This document shows positions 9,085-16,426 of a stretch of DNA of 64,000 nt, one piece after another. Numbering within the stretch: position 1 is the stretch's first letter; each line of letters begins with the position of its first letter. The translations under genes were made by a program, and so were the position numbers. The notes beneath the pieces are model-generated. The model ran no database searches and was not told the DNA's origin. It saw only the letters and a list, made by a program, of their open reading frames with translations. The DNA comes from an uncultured Lachnospiraceae bacterium (GTDB lineage Bacteria > Bacillota > Clostridia > Lachnospirales > Lachnospiraceae): positions 19,151-83,150 of the forward strand of contig CAJUHR010000021.1 of the NCBI GenBank assembly GCA_910586255.1. The letters run 5' to 3'.

Positions 9085-9681
9085 ATGAGACCGGGACAGG
9101 ATCTGGTGGCTGCAGGCTATGCGGGCCTGGCAGGCACCAGGATCATCGTGGAGGAAAAAAGGCAGGAATTGGAAATGCATTTTGCTGCCGGATATCTGGA
9201 TTCCATTTTGGAATACAGCTGGCATGCAGAAAAGCGCCAGAAAAAGGCGGATGATAAAAGATTTGCTTTGACGGAGAGAGAACCGGCTGCAGAAGGAGGG
9301 ATTCTGACAGCTATTTGGAAGCTGTCAGGATCTTGCCGACTGGGGGTGGAGTTTTCTCTCCGCAAGATCCCCGTTTTGCAGGGAACCATAGAGATGTGCG
9401 AAGTATTCGGGCTGAACCCATACCGGCTGTACAGTGAGGGCTGCTGGGTACAGGCAGCCGATAACGGCGGTCGGTTGGTGGAACAGTTATGGGAAGAGGA
9501 AATTCCGGCAGCAGTGATCGGAAGGATCACAAAAGGGATTGCCAGAATTGTCATTAACGGGGAGGAGAGAGGATATTTGAACCGGCCTCAGCCGGACGAG
9601 CTGGAGAAGGTGATCCAAACAGAGCGTGCAACAAAAAAGGAGGCAGTTGGCTATGAGAGAGAAGATTTTAGCAGTCATTGA
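9085..9681 (+). CDS. Stand-alone AIR-synthase/HypE-like C-terminal domain protein
   Basis: The 198-residue protein resembles only the C-terminal half of HypE/ThiL/PurM-type enzymes. It has AGYAGLAGTRIIVEEKR, a GGILTAIWKLSGSC segment like the glycine-rich GGI loop of the family, and EMCEVFGLNPYRLYSEG near the end. The ATP-binding N-terminal half is missing, and no hydrogenase genes are nearby, so hydrogenase maturation is doubtful. The ATG at 9085 is only seven bases after the VanW stop; the frame is open further upstream, but that part overlaps the VanW tail and is Pro/Arg-rich shadow sequence. The end overlaps the Lrp-type regulator gene by 29 bases, suggesting translational coupling. Confidence 0.7.
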   Translation: MRPGQDLVAAGYAGLAGTRIIVEEKRQELEMHFAAGYLDSILEYSWHAEKRQKKADDKRFALTEREPAAEGGILTAIWKLSGSCRLGVEFSLRKIPVLQGTIEMCEVFGLNPYRLYSEGCWVQAADNGGRLVEQLWEEEIPAAVIGRITKGIARIVINGEERGYLNRPQPDELEKVIQTERATKKEAVGYEREDFSSH

Positions 9682-10135
9682 GAAAAACAGCAGAATTGAT
9701 ATAAGAGACTTGGCAATCCTTTTGGGGGAGAGCGAGGTGGCGGTGGCCAATGAGATTGCAGAGATGGAGAAGGAGCACGTTATCTGCGGTTATCATACCT
9801 TGATTAACTGGGAAAATACCAGTGAGGAAAAGGTGGTGGCTTTGATTGAGGTGAAGGTGACTCCCCAGAGGGGCATGGGCTTTGACAAGATTGCCGAGCG
9901 GATCTATCAATACAGCGAGGTAAATGCAGTGTATTTAATGTCCGGAGCCTATGATTTTACAGTGATTCTTGAGGGAAAGACCATGCGCCAGGTGGCTCAG
10001 TTTGTGTCGGACAAGCTGTCTCCTCTTGATTCGGTTTTAAGCACTGCCACCCATTTTGTTTTAAAAAAATATAAGGATCACGGCACCATTCTCTGTGACG
10101 AGTTCCAGGATGAAAGGATGTTGATTACACCGTGA
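9653..10135 (+). CDS. Lrp/AsnC-family transcriptional regulator
   Basis: The 160-residue protein has an N-terminal winged-helix DNA-binding region (about residues 1-60, MREKILAVIEKNSRIDIRDL). The C-terminal RAM/AsnC ligand-binding domain includes VVALIEVKVTPQRG and VYLMSGAYDFTVILEG. Lrp-type proteins usually sense amino acids and control amino-acid metabolism. It overlaps the next gene, an aminotransferase, by four bases, so the aminotransferase is a probable target or functional partner. AAAAAAGGAGG upstream of 9653 decides the start over an in-frame ATG at 9626. Confidence 0.92.
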   Translation: MREKILAVIEKNSRIDIRDLAILLGESEVAVANEIAEMEKEHVICGYHTLINWENTSEEKVVALIEVKVTPQRGMGFDKIAERIYQYSEVNAVYLMSGAYDFTVILEGKTMRQVAQFVSDKLSPLDSVLSTATHFVLKKYKDHGTILCDEFQDERMLITP

Positions 10136-11304
10136 GAAACCCATTATCGGAAAAGATTGTGACGATTCCTCCCTCTGGGATCCGGAAGTTTTTTGACCTG
10201 GTAAGTGAGATGAAGGATGCCATTTCTCTAGGTGTGGGTGAGCCGGACTTTGACACGCCCTGGCATATCCGGGAGGAAGGTATCTATTCTCTGGAAAAGG
10301 GTAGGACCTTCTACACGGCCAATGCGGGCCTGTGGGATCTGCGGGTGGAGATACATAATTATCTGGAGCGGAGATGCAATCTGAGCTATAACCCGGACAA
10401 GGAAATTCTGGTGACTGTGGGAGGCAGCGAGGCCATTGATATTGCCATGCGGGCCATGCTGGATCCGGGGGATGAGGTGCTGGTTCCCCAGCCAAGTTTT
10501 GTCTCCTATATGCCATGCGCGGTTCTGGCCGGCGGAGTGGCAGTTCCCATTGAGCTGGAGGAAAAGGATGAATTTCGCCTGACCCCGGAGAAACTCTTGG
10601 AAAAGATCACTCCAAAGACAAAAATCCTGGTAATGCCCTTCCCCAACAATCCCACAGGCGCTGTCATGAGGCGGGAGCACATGGCGGAGATTGCAAAGAT
10701 CGTGGAGAAATACGACCTGTTTGTGCTTTCTGACGAAATCTACGGAGAGCTGACCTACGGAGATGAGGAGCATGTATCCTTTGCTTCTATGCGGGGGATG
10801 AAGGAGCGCACCGTGCTGATCAACGGCTTTTCCAAGGCTTTTGCTATGACTGGATGGAGGCTGGGCTATGCCTGCGGGCCGGAGGTGATTTTAAAGCAGA
10901 TGCTAAAGATCCATCAGTTTGCCATTATGTGCGCCCCGACCACCAGTCAATATGCGGCTATAGACGCCATGAAGAACAGCGATGATGATGTGCGTCACAT
11001 GCGGGAATCCTACGACCAGCGGCGGCGGTACCTGCTCCATGCTTTTGAGGAGATGGGGTTGGAGTGCTTTGAGCCTTTGGGCGCTTTCTATGCCTTTCCC
11101 AGTATTAAGCGGTTTGGCATGACATCGGACGAGTTTGCCAATCAGCTCCTTAAGGGGGAGAAGGTGGCTGTAGTGCCCGGAACGGCCTTTGGAGACAGCG
11201 GAGAGGGATATCTGCGGGTTTCCTATGCCTATTCTTTAAAAAGCCTGAAGGAGGCGCTGGGGCGGATTGAAAGGTTCGTGAAGCGGCTGGACGGGAAGCT
11301 GTAA
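10132..11304 (+). CDS. Class I/II PLP-dependent aminotransferase
   Basis: This 390-residue fold-type I aminotransferase has the PLP-lysine motif GFSKAFAMTGWRLGYA (Lys near residue 234), the NNPTG motif in PFPNNPTGAV and the SDEIYGEL block. The pattern fits the aspartate/alanine/aromatic group (subgroup I-gamma), but the amino-acid substrate cannot be read from sequence. It starts with GTG, overlapping the stop of the Lrp-type regulator gene as GTGA, which indicates coupling. The pair is a common arrangement in Lachnospiraceae and related Firmicutes. The trmL gene follows after one base. Confidence 0.92.
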   Translation: MRNPLSEKIVTIPPSGIRKFFDLVSEMKDAISLGVGEPDFDTPWHIREEGIYSLEKGRTFYTANAGLWDLRVEIHNYLERRCNLSYNPDKEILVTVGGSEAIDIAMRAMLDPGDEVLVPQPSFVSYMPCAVLAGGVAVPIELEEKDEFRLTPEKLLEKITPKTKILVMPFPNNPTGAVMRREHMAEIAKIVEKYDLFVLSDEIYGELTYGDEEHVSFASMRGMKERTVLINGFSKAFAMTGWRLGYACGPEVILKQMLKIHQFAIMCAPTTSQYAAIDAMKNSDDDVRHMRESYDQRRRYLLHAFEEMGLECFEPLGAFYAFPSIKRFGMTSDEFANQLLKGEKVAVVPGTAFGDSGEGYLRVSYAYSLKSLKEALGRIERFVKRLDGKL

Positions 11305-11305
11305 T

Positions 11306-11809
11306 ATGCAGGCCCGAATGAATGTGGTATTATACGAGCCGGAGATGCCCTTAAACACGGGGAATATCGGAAGGACGTGCGTGGCGACAAATACCCGCCT
11401 GCACCTGATAGAGCCCTTGGGCTTTAAGCTGAATGAGAAGGCGATCCGGCGGGCAGGACTGGATTACTGGGATAAGCTGAATGTGACGGTTTACTGTGAT
11501 TTTCAGGATTTTCTGGAAAAAAATCCCGGTGCAAAGATTTATATGGCGACTACCAAGGCAGAAAAGGTGTATACGGAAGCTGAATATGAGCCGGATTGCT
11601 ACCTGATGTTTGGCAAGGAAAGCGCAGGGATTCCTGAGGAACTCTTGGTGGAAAATCCGGAGAACTGTGTAAGGATCCCCATGTGGGGAGATATCCGCTC
11701 TCTGAATCTGGCCAATTCCGTGGCAATTGTACTGTATGAGGCGCTTAGGCAAAACGGGTTTGAGAAGATGACCATGGAAGGGAAGCTGCACCGATTGGAG
11801 TGGAAATAA
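11306..11809 (+). CDS. trmL: tRNA (cytidine/uridine-34-2'-O)-methyltransferase TrmL
   Basis: This SPOUT-fold methyltransferase modifies the 2'-OH of the wobble nucleotide of leucine tRNAs, using S-adenosylmethionine. The 167-residue length is typical. Motifs are EPEMPLNTGNIGRTCVATN (motif 1), LMFGKESAGIPEELL (motif 2) and IPMWGDIRSLNLANSVAIVLYE (motif 3), the last carrying the knot and SAM-binding loop. An alternative start at 11318 (MNVVLYEPE) matches the usual N-terminus better. The upstream GGGAAGC lies across the preceding stop codon, so translation is probably coupled to the aminotransferase. Confidence 0.93.
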   Translation: MQARMNVVLYEPEMPLNTGNIGRTCVATNTRLHLIEPLGFKLNEKAIRRAGLDYWDKLNVTVYCDFQDFLEKNPGAKIYMATTKAEKVYTEAEYEPDCYLMFGKESAGIPEELLVENPENCVRIPMWGDIRSLNLANSVAIVLYEALRQNGFEKMTMEGKLHRLEWK

Positions 11810-11817
11810 GAAAAAAC

Positions 11818-11907
11818 AAAAAGCCGTTCCTGTCTGCAGGGCTATAGTAAACGGAAAATTTATCGGTTGTTTACTATGGCAGATTGGCAGACAGAAAACG
11901 GCTTTTT
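11818..11907. terminator. Bidirectional terminator after trmL
   Basis: AAAAAGCCGTT followed by CTGTCTGC pairs with GCAGACAG and AACGGCTTTTT. An inner inverted repeat (ATAGTAAAC with GTTTACTAT) extends the structure. Runs of A and T on the two sides suit termination of both trmL and the convergent aldo/keto reductase gene. Confidence 0.85.
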
Positions 11908-11912
11908 ATTTT

Positions 11913-12950
11913 TTAAAAGTTGGTAGGCGTCATTTCCTTCCCGGCCAGAACCTCCTCATAATCCTTCAGATTCCGCTCCAAAAGCTCCGGGGTATCCAGT
12001 CCGTATGGACATTTGCCGGAGCATTGGCCGCAGTGAAGACATTCCTTGATCTTCATCATCATTTCCTGGCCTTCCGGGGAAAGGTGGGAGGCAGAGGGAG
12101 AGCGGCGCAGCAGCAGGGACATCCTGGCGCAGGTGTTGATTTCAATGCCAGCCGGACAGGGCATGCAATAACCACAGCCGCGGCAAAAGCTGCCGCACAG
12201 CTGTTCCCGGTCCCTGGCGATCAGCTCACGGATTTCCTGGGTCATTGCAGGCGGATTCTTCACATAACTCAAAAATTCATCCAGTTCATTTTCCCGCTGG
12301 ATCCCCCAGATGGGAAGCACGTCCGGATACTGGGCGGCAAAGGCATAGGCAGCGGCCGAGTTGGTGATCAGTCCGCCGGACAAGGCCTTCATGGCAATAA
12401 AGCCCATGTTGTTCTCCCGGCATCCTTGGACCAGATCAAGCTCCGGATCTCCTGACAGATAGCAGAAGGGAAACTGAAGGGTATCGTATAGACCGCAGTC
12501 GATGGCCTCCCGGGCTACGGCAAGACGATGGTTGGTAATAGAGATGAAACGGATCTTACCCTGCTCCTTGGCCTTTAAGGCCGCCTCGTAAAGTCCGCTG
12601 CCGTCACCAGGCTTTGGACAGAAGGCCGGATTGTGAAACTGATAAATATCTATGTAATCGGTTTTTAAAAGTGTCAGGCTTGTATCCAGATCTTTCCAAA
12701 ACTCCTCGGCAGTTTTAGCGGCGGTCTTGGTGGCAAGATAGATATGATTGCGGACATGGCTCAGCCCGCAACCAACCTTTTCCTCACTGTCCGTGTAAGC
12801 ACGAGCTGTGTCAAAAAAGGTAATACCGCCGTCATAGGCCTTTCTGAGAAGCTTTATGGCGTCTTCCTTTGGAATCCGTTGGATGGGCAGCGCGCCGAAA
12901 CCGTTTCGGTCAACGGTAATGCCGGTTCTTCCTAAAGTAATGTTCGACAT
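11913..12950 (-). CDS. Aldo/keto reductase with C-terminal 4Fe-4S domain
   Basis: The 345-residue protein has an aldo/keto reductase barrel: GFGALPIQRI at the start, FDTARAYTDSE with the catalytic Asp/Tyr, TKTAAKT with the Lys, and YQFHNP with the His. A cysteine-rich C-terminal part follows, with CRGCGYCMPCP and CLHCGQCSGKCP. The second motif is a typical ferredoxin-like cluster site. Such fusions are frequent in anaerobic Clostridia, and their substrates are mostly unknown. AGGAGG upstream supports the start. It is transcribed alone towards trmL, with its promoter in the ~120 bases shared with the XRE-type gene's 3' side. Confidence 0.92.
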   Translation of the reverse strand: MSNITLGRTGITVDRNGFGALPIQRIPKEDAIKLLRKAYDGGITFFDTARAYTDSEEKVGCGLSHVRNHIYLATKTAAKTAEEFWKDLDTSLTLLKTDYIDIYQFHNPAFCPKPGDGSGLYEAALKAKEQGKIRFISITNHRLAVAREAIDCGLYDTLQFPFCYLSGDPELDLVQGCRENNMGFIAMKALSGGLITNSAAAYAFAAQYPDVLPIWGIQRENELDEFLSYVKNPPAMTQEIRELIARDREQLCGSFCRGCGYCMPCPAGIEINTCARMSLLLRRSPSASHLSPEGQEMMMKIKECLHCGQCSGKCPYGLDTPELLERNLKDYEEVLAGKEMTPTNF

Positions 12951-13071
12951 AGAGAATGATCCTCCTTTTTGTTATGGTCCGTATTGGAATTATCTTATCA
13001 TATTTTATTGGACCATACAAGCGACAAAAACGCCGTCAATATCCTGAAATAAACAGGAAATTGGCGGCGTT

Positions 13072-13296
13072 TTATTTTGGAGGAAAAACACCCCGGATAT
13101 CGCTGACTCCACTGATATAATCCATACTGACATTATAGAATTTTGCAAGGATAATTAGGCTTTCTACAGGGATCCGTGTGCGACCGCTTTCATAGTCAGA
13201 ATAAGTTCTTTGACCTATATTCAGAATATTGGCAATGGCTTGCTGAGTATAGCGGTGTTCATCCCGAATTTCACGGATTCTTTCATAATAAAGCAT
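13072..13296 (-). CDS. XRE-family HTH regulator divergent from the ADP-ribosyltransferase operon
   Basis: The 74-residue protein is a single helix-turn-helix domain of the Cro/CI type (REIRDEHRYTQQAIANILNI, then RTYSDYESGRTRIP, then LAKFYNVSMDYISG) with almost no extra sequence. Such short proteins usually repress their own promoter and a neighbouring one. It is divergent from the large AT-rich operon starting at 13444. A perfect inverted repeat overlaps that operon's -10 element, which makes this gene the best candidate for the local repressor. No ligand-sensing or protease domain is present, so the inducing signal is not visible. Confidence 0.9.
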   Translation of the reverse strand: MLYYERIREIRDEHRYTQQAIANILNIGQRTYSDYESGRTRIPVESLIILAKFYNVSMDYISGVSDIRGVFPPK

Positions 13297-13341
13297 ATAT
13301 TTTCACCTCTGAATGGATTATACAGAAAAAAACTGTCTGTA

Positions 13342-13370
13342 TTGACAAATAGCGCATATTACTCTAAAAT
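13342..13370 (+). promoter_or_regulatory. Sigma-A promoter of the 13.4-25.1 kb operon
   Basis: TTGACA at 13342-13347 and TAAAAT at 13365-13370 are separated by 17 bases, giving a near-consensus promoter. Transcription would begin near 13377, about 65 bases before the first start codon at 13444. Confidence 0.82.
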
Positions 13371-13388
13371 TAGAGTAAATAACTCTAA
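13359..13388. promoter_or_regulatory. Palindromic operator over the -10 element
   Basis: TTACTCTAA and TTAGAGTAA form a perfect 9-bp inverted repeat with a 2-base spacer at 13359-13378, covering the -10 box. A further half-site, ACTCTAA, lies at 13382-13388. The position is that of a repressor site, and the divergent XRE-family protein is the likely binder. Confidence 0.75.
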
Positions 13389-13443
13389 GGCAGAAAGCGT
13401 CTGCTTTAAAAATTTACTATTGCAGAGGAGGCTCGGAACAATA

Positions 13444-15603
13444 ATGTTCAAAAGGGAGGAACTATTTGAAAAATACAAAAAATTATTTGAAGAATATTAT
13501 AAGAGAAAGAAAGACATAGAATCCGGAAATAAAAAAATCGATGAATTGCAGCAGAAAAAAGAACAAATAAAGGAATCCTTGAATGAAGACAGAGAGCTTT
13601 GCCAAATCAGGCTGGATCAGCTGACAGAAAAGGAATTGGGAACAGACCTTCCCCATGAGTATAATGAAGAGCCACTGCGTGAAAGGAAGAAGATTGAGGA
13701 AGCAAGAGAGTTAGCTGAACTGGATTCCTATTATGATCAGAAAATTTCACAATTAGAATCCGAAATTTCAGAAAATAACAGAGGTATGCAGCAGGAGATA
13801 GAAGAGGAAATTGCTGTCATAGAAAGCGACCCCATAGTAGTGAAAAATTATAGGTTTTTGCAGGAAAAATTAGATACAGGGATGCTTCCAGACAGTCTTC
13901 AAAGTTATTTTGCAAATTCCAGCAAAGAGGCTGTTATTGAAGAGGCATGCCTTCAAGATACAGATATGGTCAGATTATATGCCTCTGACACCGTGCCCTT
14001 TGGCGCTATTGATAAATATACTCCCGCCTGGATGGAAAAGGCTGTAAATGTTTTCATATTAATTTTGATAGGATTTTTTAGCTTTACAATGATTTTTTCC
14101 AGTATGGTTGAACTGGATTTTATCAGAGATGTGTCCAATGGCCTGGCATCCTTTTTATTATGGCTTCTTATAGCAGCTATTGCCGGAGGGATATTCTACC
14201 TGATTGGCCAGACAGCAAAAAAGATTGGAAAGATAACAGGAATTATTGGAGCTATTATAGGTTTTTTACTTGCCCTTCAATGGGATATTGAACTTCCTTA
14301 TTTTGTAACAGATATCATCCAGCTTGTTTTTAAGATTGCGATTGTAGCAGGAATTGTGGCGATTTCATTTTTGGTGATTACAAGAACCCCTTTGTCACAG
14401 ATTCTTTCCGTATTATTGATGGAGCGTGTACCGGCTCTTTGTAATATTGCCAGAAAAAAAGAGAATGAGGAATTGGAGAGAAATGCTGCAAAATATTATA
14501 TTCTGGCAAATTACAGAGAAATTCTCTCCATGATAATCAGCAGAAAATATGACAGCAAAAATTATATGCTGAATCAACAGTGCCAAAAGCTCTATGAGGA
14601 AAAAGAATCAAAGAAGCAGATGGTAAGGAATAGCGCCGATAAAAAACTGAATCAGGAACTCGGATTTTTGAAATCTCAATGGGAATCCAATCAAAAACAG
14701 TGGGAGGATGAACAGAAAAAGCGTTCCGATGAGATGGAGCAGTGCCGAAAGACCCTTGAAAGCTTTGACAAAAAGCTGTTGGACGAGGAAAAGAAGCATG
14801 AAGACTTAATACAGAAGGTCAGGGATAGTTCCAGAAAGGCAGAAGAAGATCAAAAGCAATACAAACAGGAAATGAAAGACATATTAAAAGAGCTGGATGA
14901 AAGTAAATTCCCGGAGTTTGCAGATATTCCAGGAGTGATTACTCCCAGTGTATATATACTTCCGGAATGGAAAAGCGGGGAACCAAAGCCGATTCAGGAG
15001 CTGTGTCATAATGAGAAGCCTGTTCTGATTGTATATCACCCGAAAAAGGAAGAGGCAGATGAAAGAACCTTGTTGTATCAGGCAATGCAGAAGCTTATCG
15101 TGGAATTCCTGGGAAATAATCCGTGGGATGCTCTGAAAATCAGCGTGGTAGACACGGTCAACAGTGCCAGCGATTTGGGGAAGGCAGCCAGTGAAGAGCT
15201 GCTGGATATCTATGATTCAAAAAATATATCAAAATTATATGAGGATATTGAGCGGTATACAAAGAAGAACTCTCAGAATAATAAATGGAAAGAAGATATA
15301 AAAGAACGGGCCAGACGGTCAGGTCAGATGTCAAAGGAGCTTGCATACAGACTTGTATTTTTCCTGATTCCGCCTAACCGCACATCCAATTGGTTTGATG
15401 ACAGACTGTGGAATATAATTGGCTCAGGGGCCAATTATGGATTTGTCCCGGTGTTTGTTGTGCCGGAGAGAGAGTATATAAAAGAAAAGAGGGAGAGTGT
15501 TTATGCAGATGTTGACAAGGTAGTAAAGGATCAGAAATACGATCTGGAAATGGAAGACGGAAAAGAAGATGTAAAAATTAATATTATAAGAAGAGGAGCA
15601 TAA
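13444..15603 (+). CDS. Coiled-coil membrane protein with degenerate FtsK-like C-terminus
   Basis: This 719-residue protein, first in the operon, is not one I recognise. An acidic/basic coiled coil (about residues 1-130) precedes four hydrophobic segments near 200-222, 233-256, 262-279 and 290-313. A second long coiled coil (about 380-485) and a globular C-terminus (about 495-719) follow. In the C-terminus, LYQAMQKLIVEFLGNNPWDA lines up with the post-Walker-A helix of the FtsK-like protein downstream (INNLIFNLLLEYAPWELDLY). It has no Walker A or B residues, so I infer a pseudo-ATPase domain. It may be the membrane anchor for the soluble ATPase. The ATG at 13444 follows AGGAGG; the longer open frame overlaps the XRE-type gene and operator and is rejected. 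Confidence 0.75.
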   Translation: MFKREELFEKYKKLFEEYYKRKKDIESGNKKIDELQQKKEQIKESLNEDRELCQIRLDQLTEKELGTDLPHEYNEEPLRERKKIEEARELAELDSYYDQKISQLESEISENNRGMQQEIEEEIAVIESDPIVVKNYRFLQEKLDTGMLPDSLQSYFANSSKEAVIEEACLQDTDMVRLYASDTVPFGAIDKYTPAWMEKAVNVFILILIGFFSFTMIFSSMVELDFIRDVSNGLASFLLWLLIAAIAGGIFYLIGQTAKKIGKITGIIGAIIGFLLALQWDIELPYFVTDIIQLVFKIAIVAGIVAISFLVITRTPLSQILSVLLMERVPALCNIARKKENEELERNAAKYYILANYREILSMIISRKYDSKNYMLNQQCQKLYEEKESKKQMVRNSADKKLNQELGFLKSQWESNQKQWEDEQKKRSDEMEQCRKTLESFDKKLLDEEKKHEDLIQKVRDSSRKAEEDQKQYKQEMKDILKELDESKFPEFADIPGVITPSVYILPEWKSGEPKPIQELCHNEKPVLIVYHPKKEEADERTLLYQAMQKLIVEFLGNNPWDALKISVVDTVNSASDLGKAASEELLDIYDSKNISKLYEDIERYTKKNSQNNKWKEDIKERARRSGQMSKELAYRLVFFLIPPNRTSNWFDDRLWNIIGSGANYGFVPVFVVPEREYIKEKRESVYADVDKVVKDQKYDLEMEDGKEDVKINIIRRGA

Positions 15604-15605
15604 AG

Positions 15606-16337
15606 ATGAGTACACAAAAAAGAAGAATGAGTTTAAAAAAAGAGGAGCAGGAGAAGCTTTTAAAGGTATATGAAAGTGCCCTGACAGAATTAAAAAACAA
15701 CACCGAGAAGCTGATTAAAACCTTGTCTCAAATGGCAGAAAAAGAAAGATTTAAGCAAATCGTAGATATAGGAAATGCATCCATTCAATTTTATGCCTCT
15801 GATTTAAAAAATATTATGGTATCAAACTACCTGACATGGGTCGATTCAAAGGCAAGCATTGCAAAGCAGGTGGAGGCGTCATTGGCAGGTGATAAAGCGG
15901 TTCAGGAGGCACAGGCGCTTCAGAATAATTTTAAAAATAAAATTGAGGAAATGTACCAGAGAATGCCTGATCCCATCAATGTAGATGATACGGCGCCGAA
16001 TATTGACCCGGAAAAAATGGAGCAGCTGAAGCAGGAGATTATGAACTATGTAAATAAGTTACAGGACGCAGAGAAAAAGCACAAGGCAAAAATAGATAAG
16101 TATGCAGAAGAGAATCAATTGTTTATCGGGATTCAGGGACATGTATCGGCTACATTTACAGCCGCCTGTGAAGGCTTTGCAGCCCGAGCTACACAGGTAA
16201 AGGGATTGGCAGACGAACTTTTGGAAATTTTGAAGCAGGGGGCGCAAGCTATGAGTGATCAGAACAGCAGCATGGAGCAAAAGGGGACGAACAGTGCCAA
16301 AAATCTGGAGCAATTTCCCAAACCAAGATTCCAATAG
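15606..16337 (+). CDS. Helical protein sharing the ADP-ribosyltransferase protein's N-terminal domain
   Basis: The 243-residue protein is predicted all-helical and has no signal peptide or membrane segment. Residues 1-200 match the N-terminal domain of the 1055-residue protein at 19884. GN at 56-57 matches GN at 52-53, Trp78 (WVDSKAS) matches Trp75 (WRDDSST), and ENQLF at 169-173 matches ENQLY at 166-170. The Trp-to-Glu distance is 91 residues in both. The shape recalls WXG100/LXG proteins exported by type VII systems, but the length and the WxD turn differ. I infer a structural partner or exported chaperone-like protein. It lies two bases after the preceding stop with a strong AGAGGAG site, so it is operonic. 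Confidence 0.7.
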   Translation: MSTQKRRMSLKKEEQEKLLKVYESALTELKNNTEKLIKTLSQMAEKERFKQIVDIGNASIQFYASDLKNIMVSNYLTWVDSKASIAKQVEASLAGDKAVQEAQALQNNFKNKIEEMYQRMPDPINVDDTAPNIDPEKMEQLKQEIMNYVNKLQDAEKKHKAKIDKYAEENQLFIGIQGHVSATFTAACEGFAARATQVKGLADELLEILKQGAQAMSDQNSSMEQKGTNSAKNLEQFPKPRFQ

Positions 16338-16426
16338 AATCTCAATTAATATAATACCATCAAAAGAAATACATGGTAGCAGTTTGGCTTGTCCGGACTG
16401 TTACCATATATACAGGGAGAAAGAAA

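Noticed and set aside
8726..9225. Antisense open frames and a + frame (8782) over the VanW tail
   Set aside because: They are shadows of GC-rich Pro/Ala/Thr repeat codons. Only the part of the + frame after the ATG at 9085 reads like a protein family.
13210..13443. N-terminal extension of the first operon gene up to 13210
   Set aside because: It overlaps the XRE-family gene, the promoter and the operator. The ATG at 13444 has AGGAGG and begins the coiled coil.
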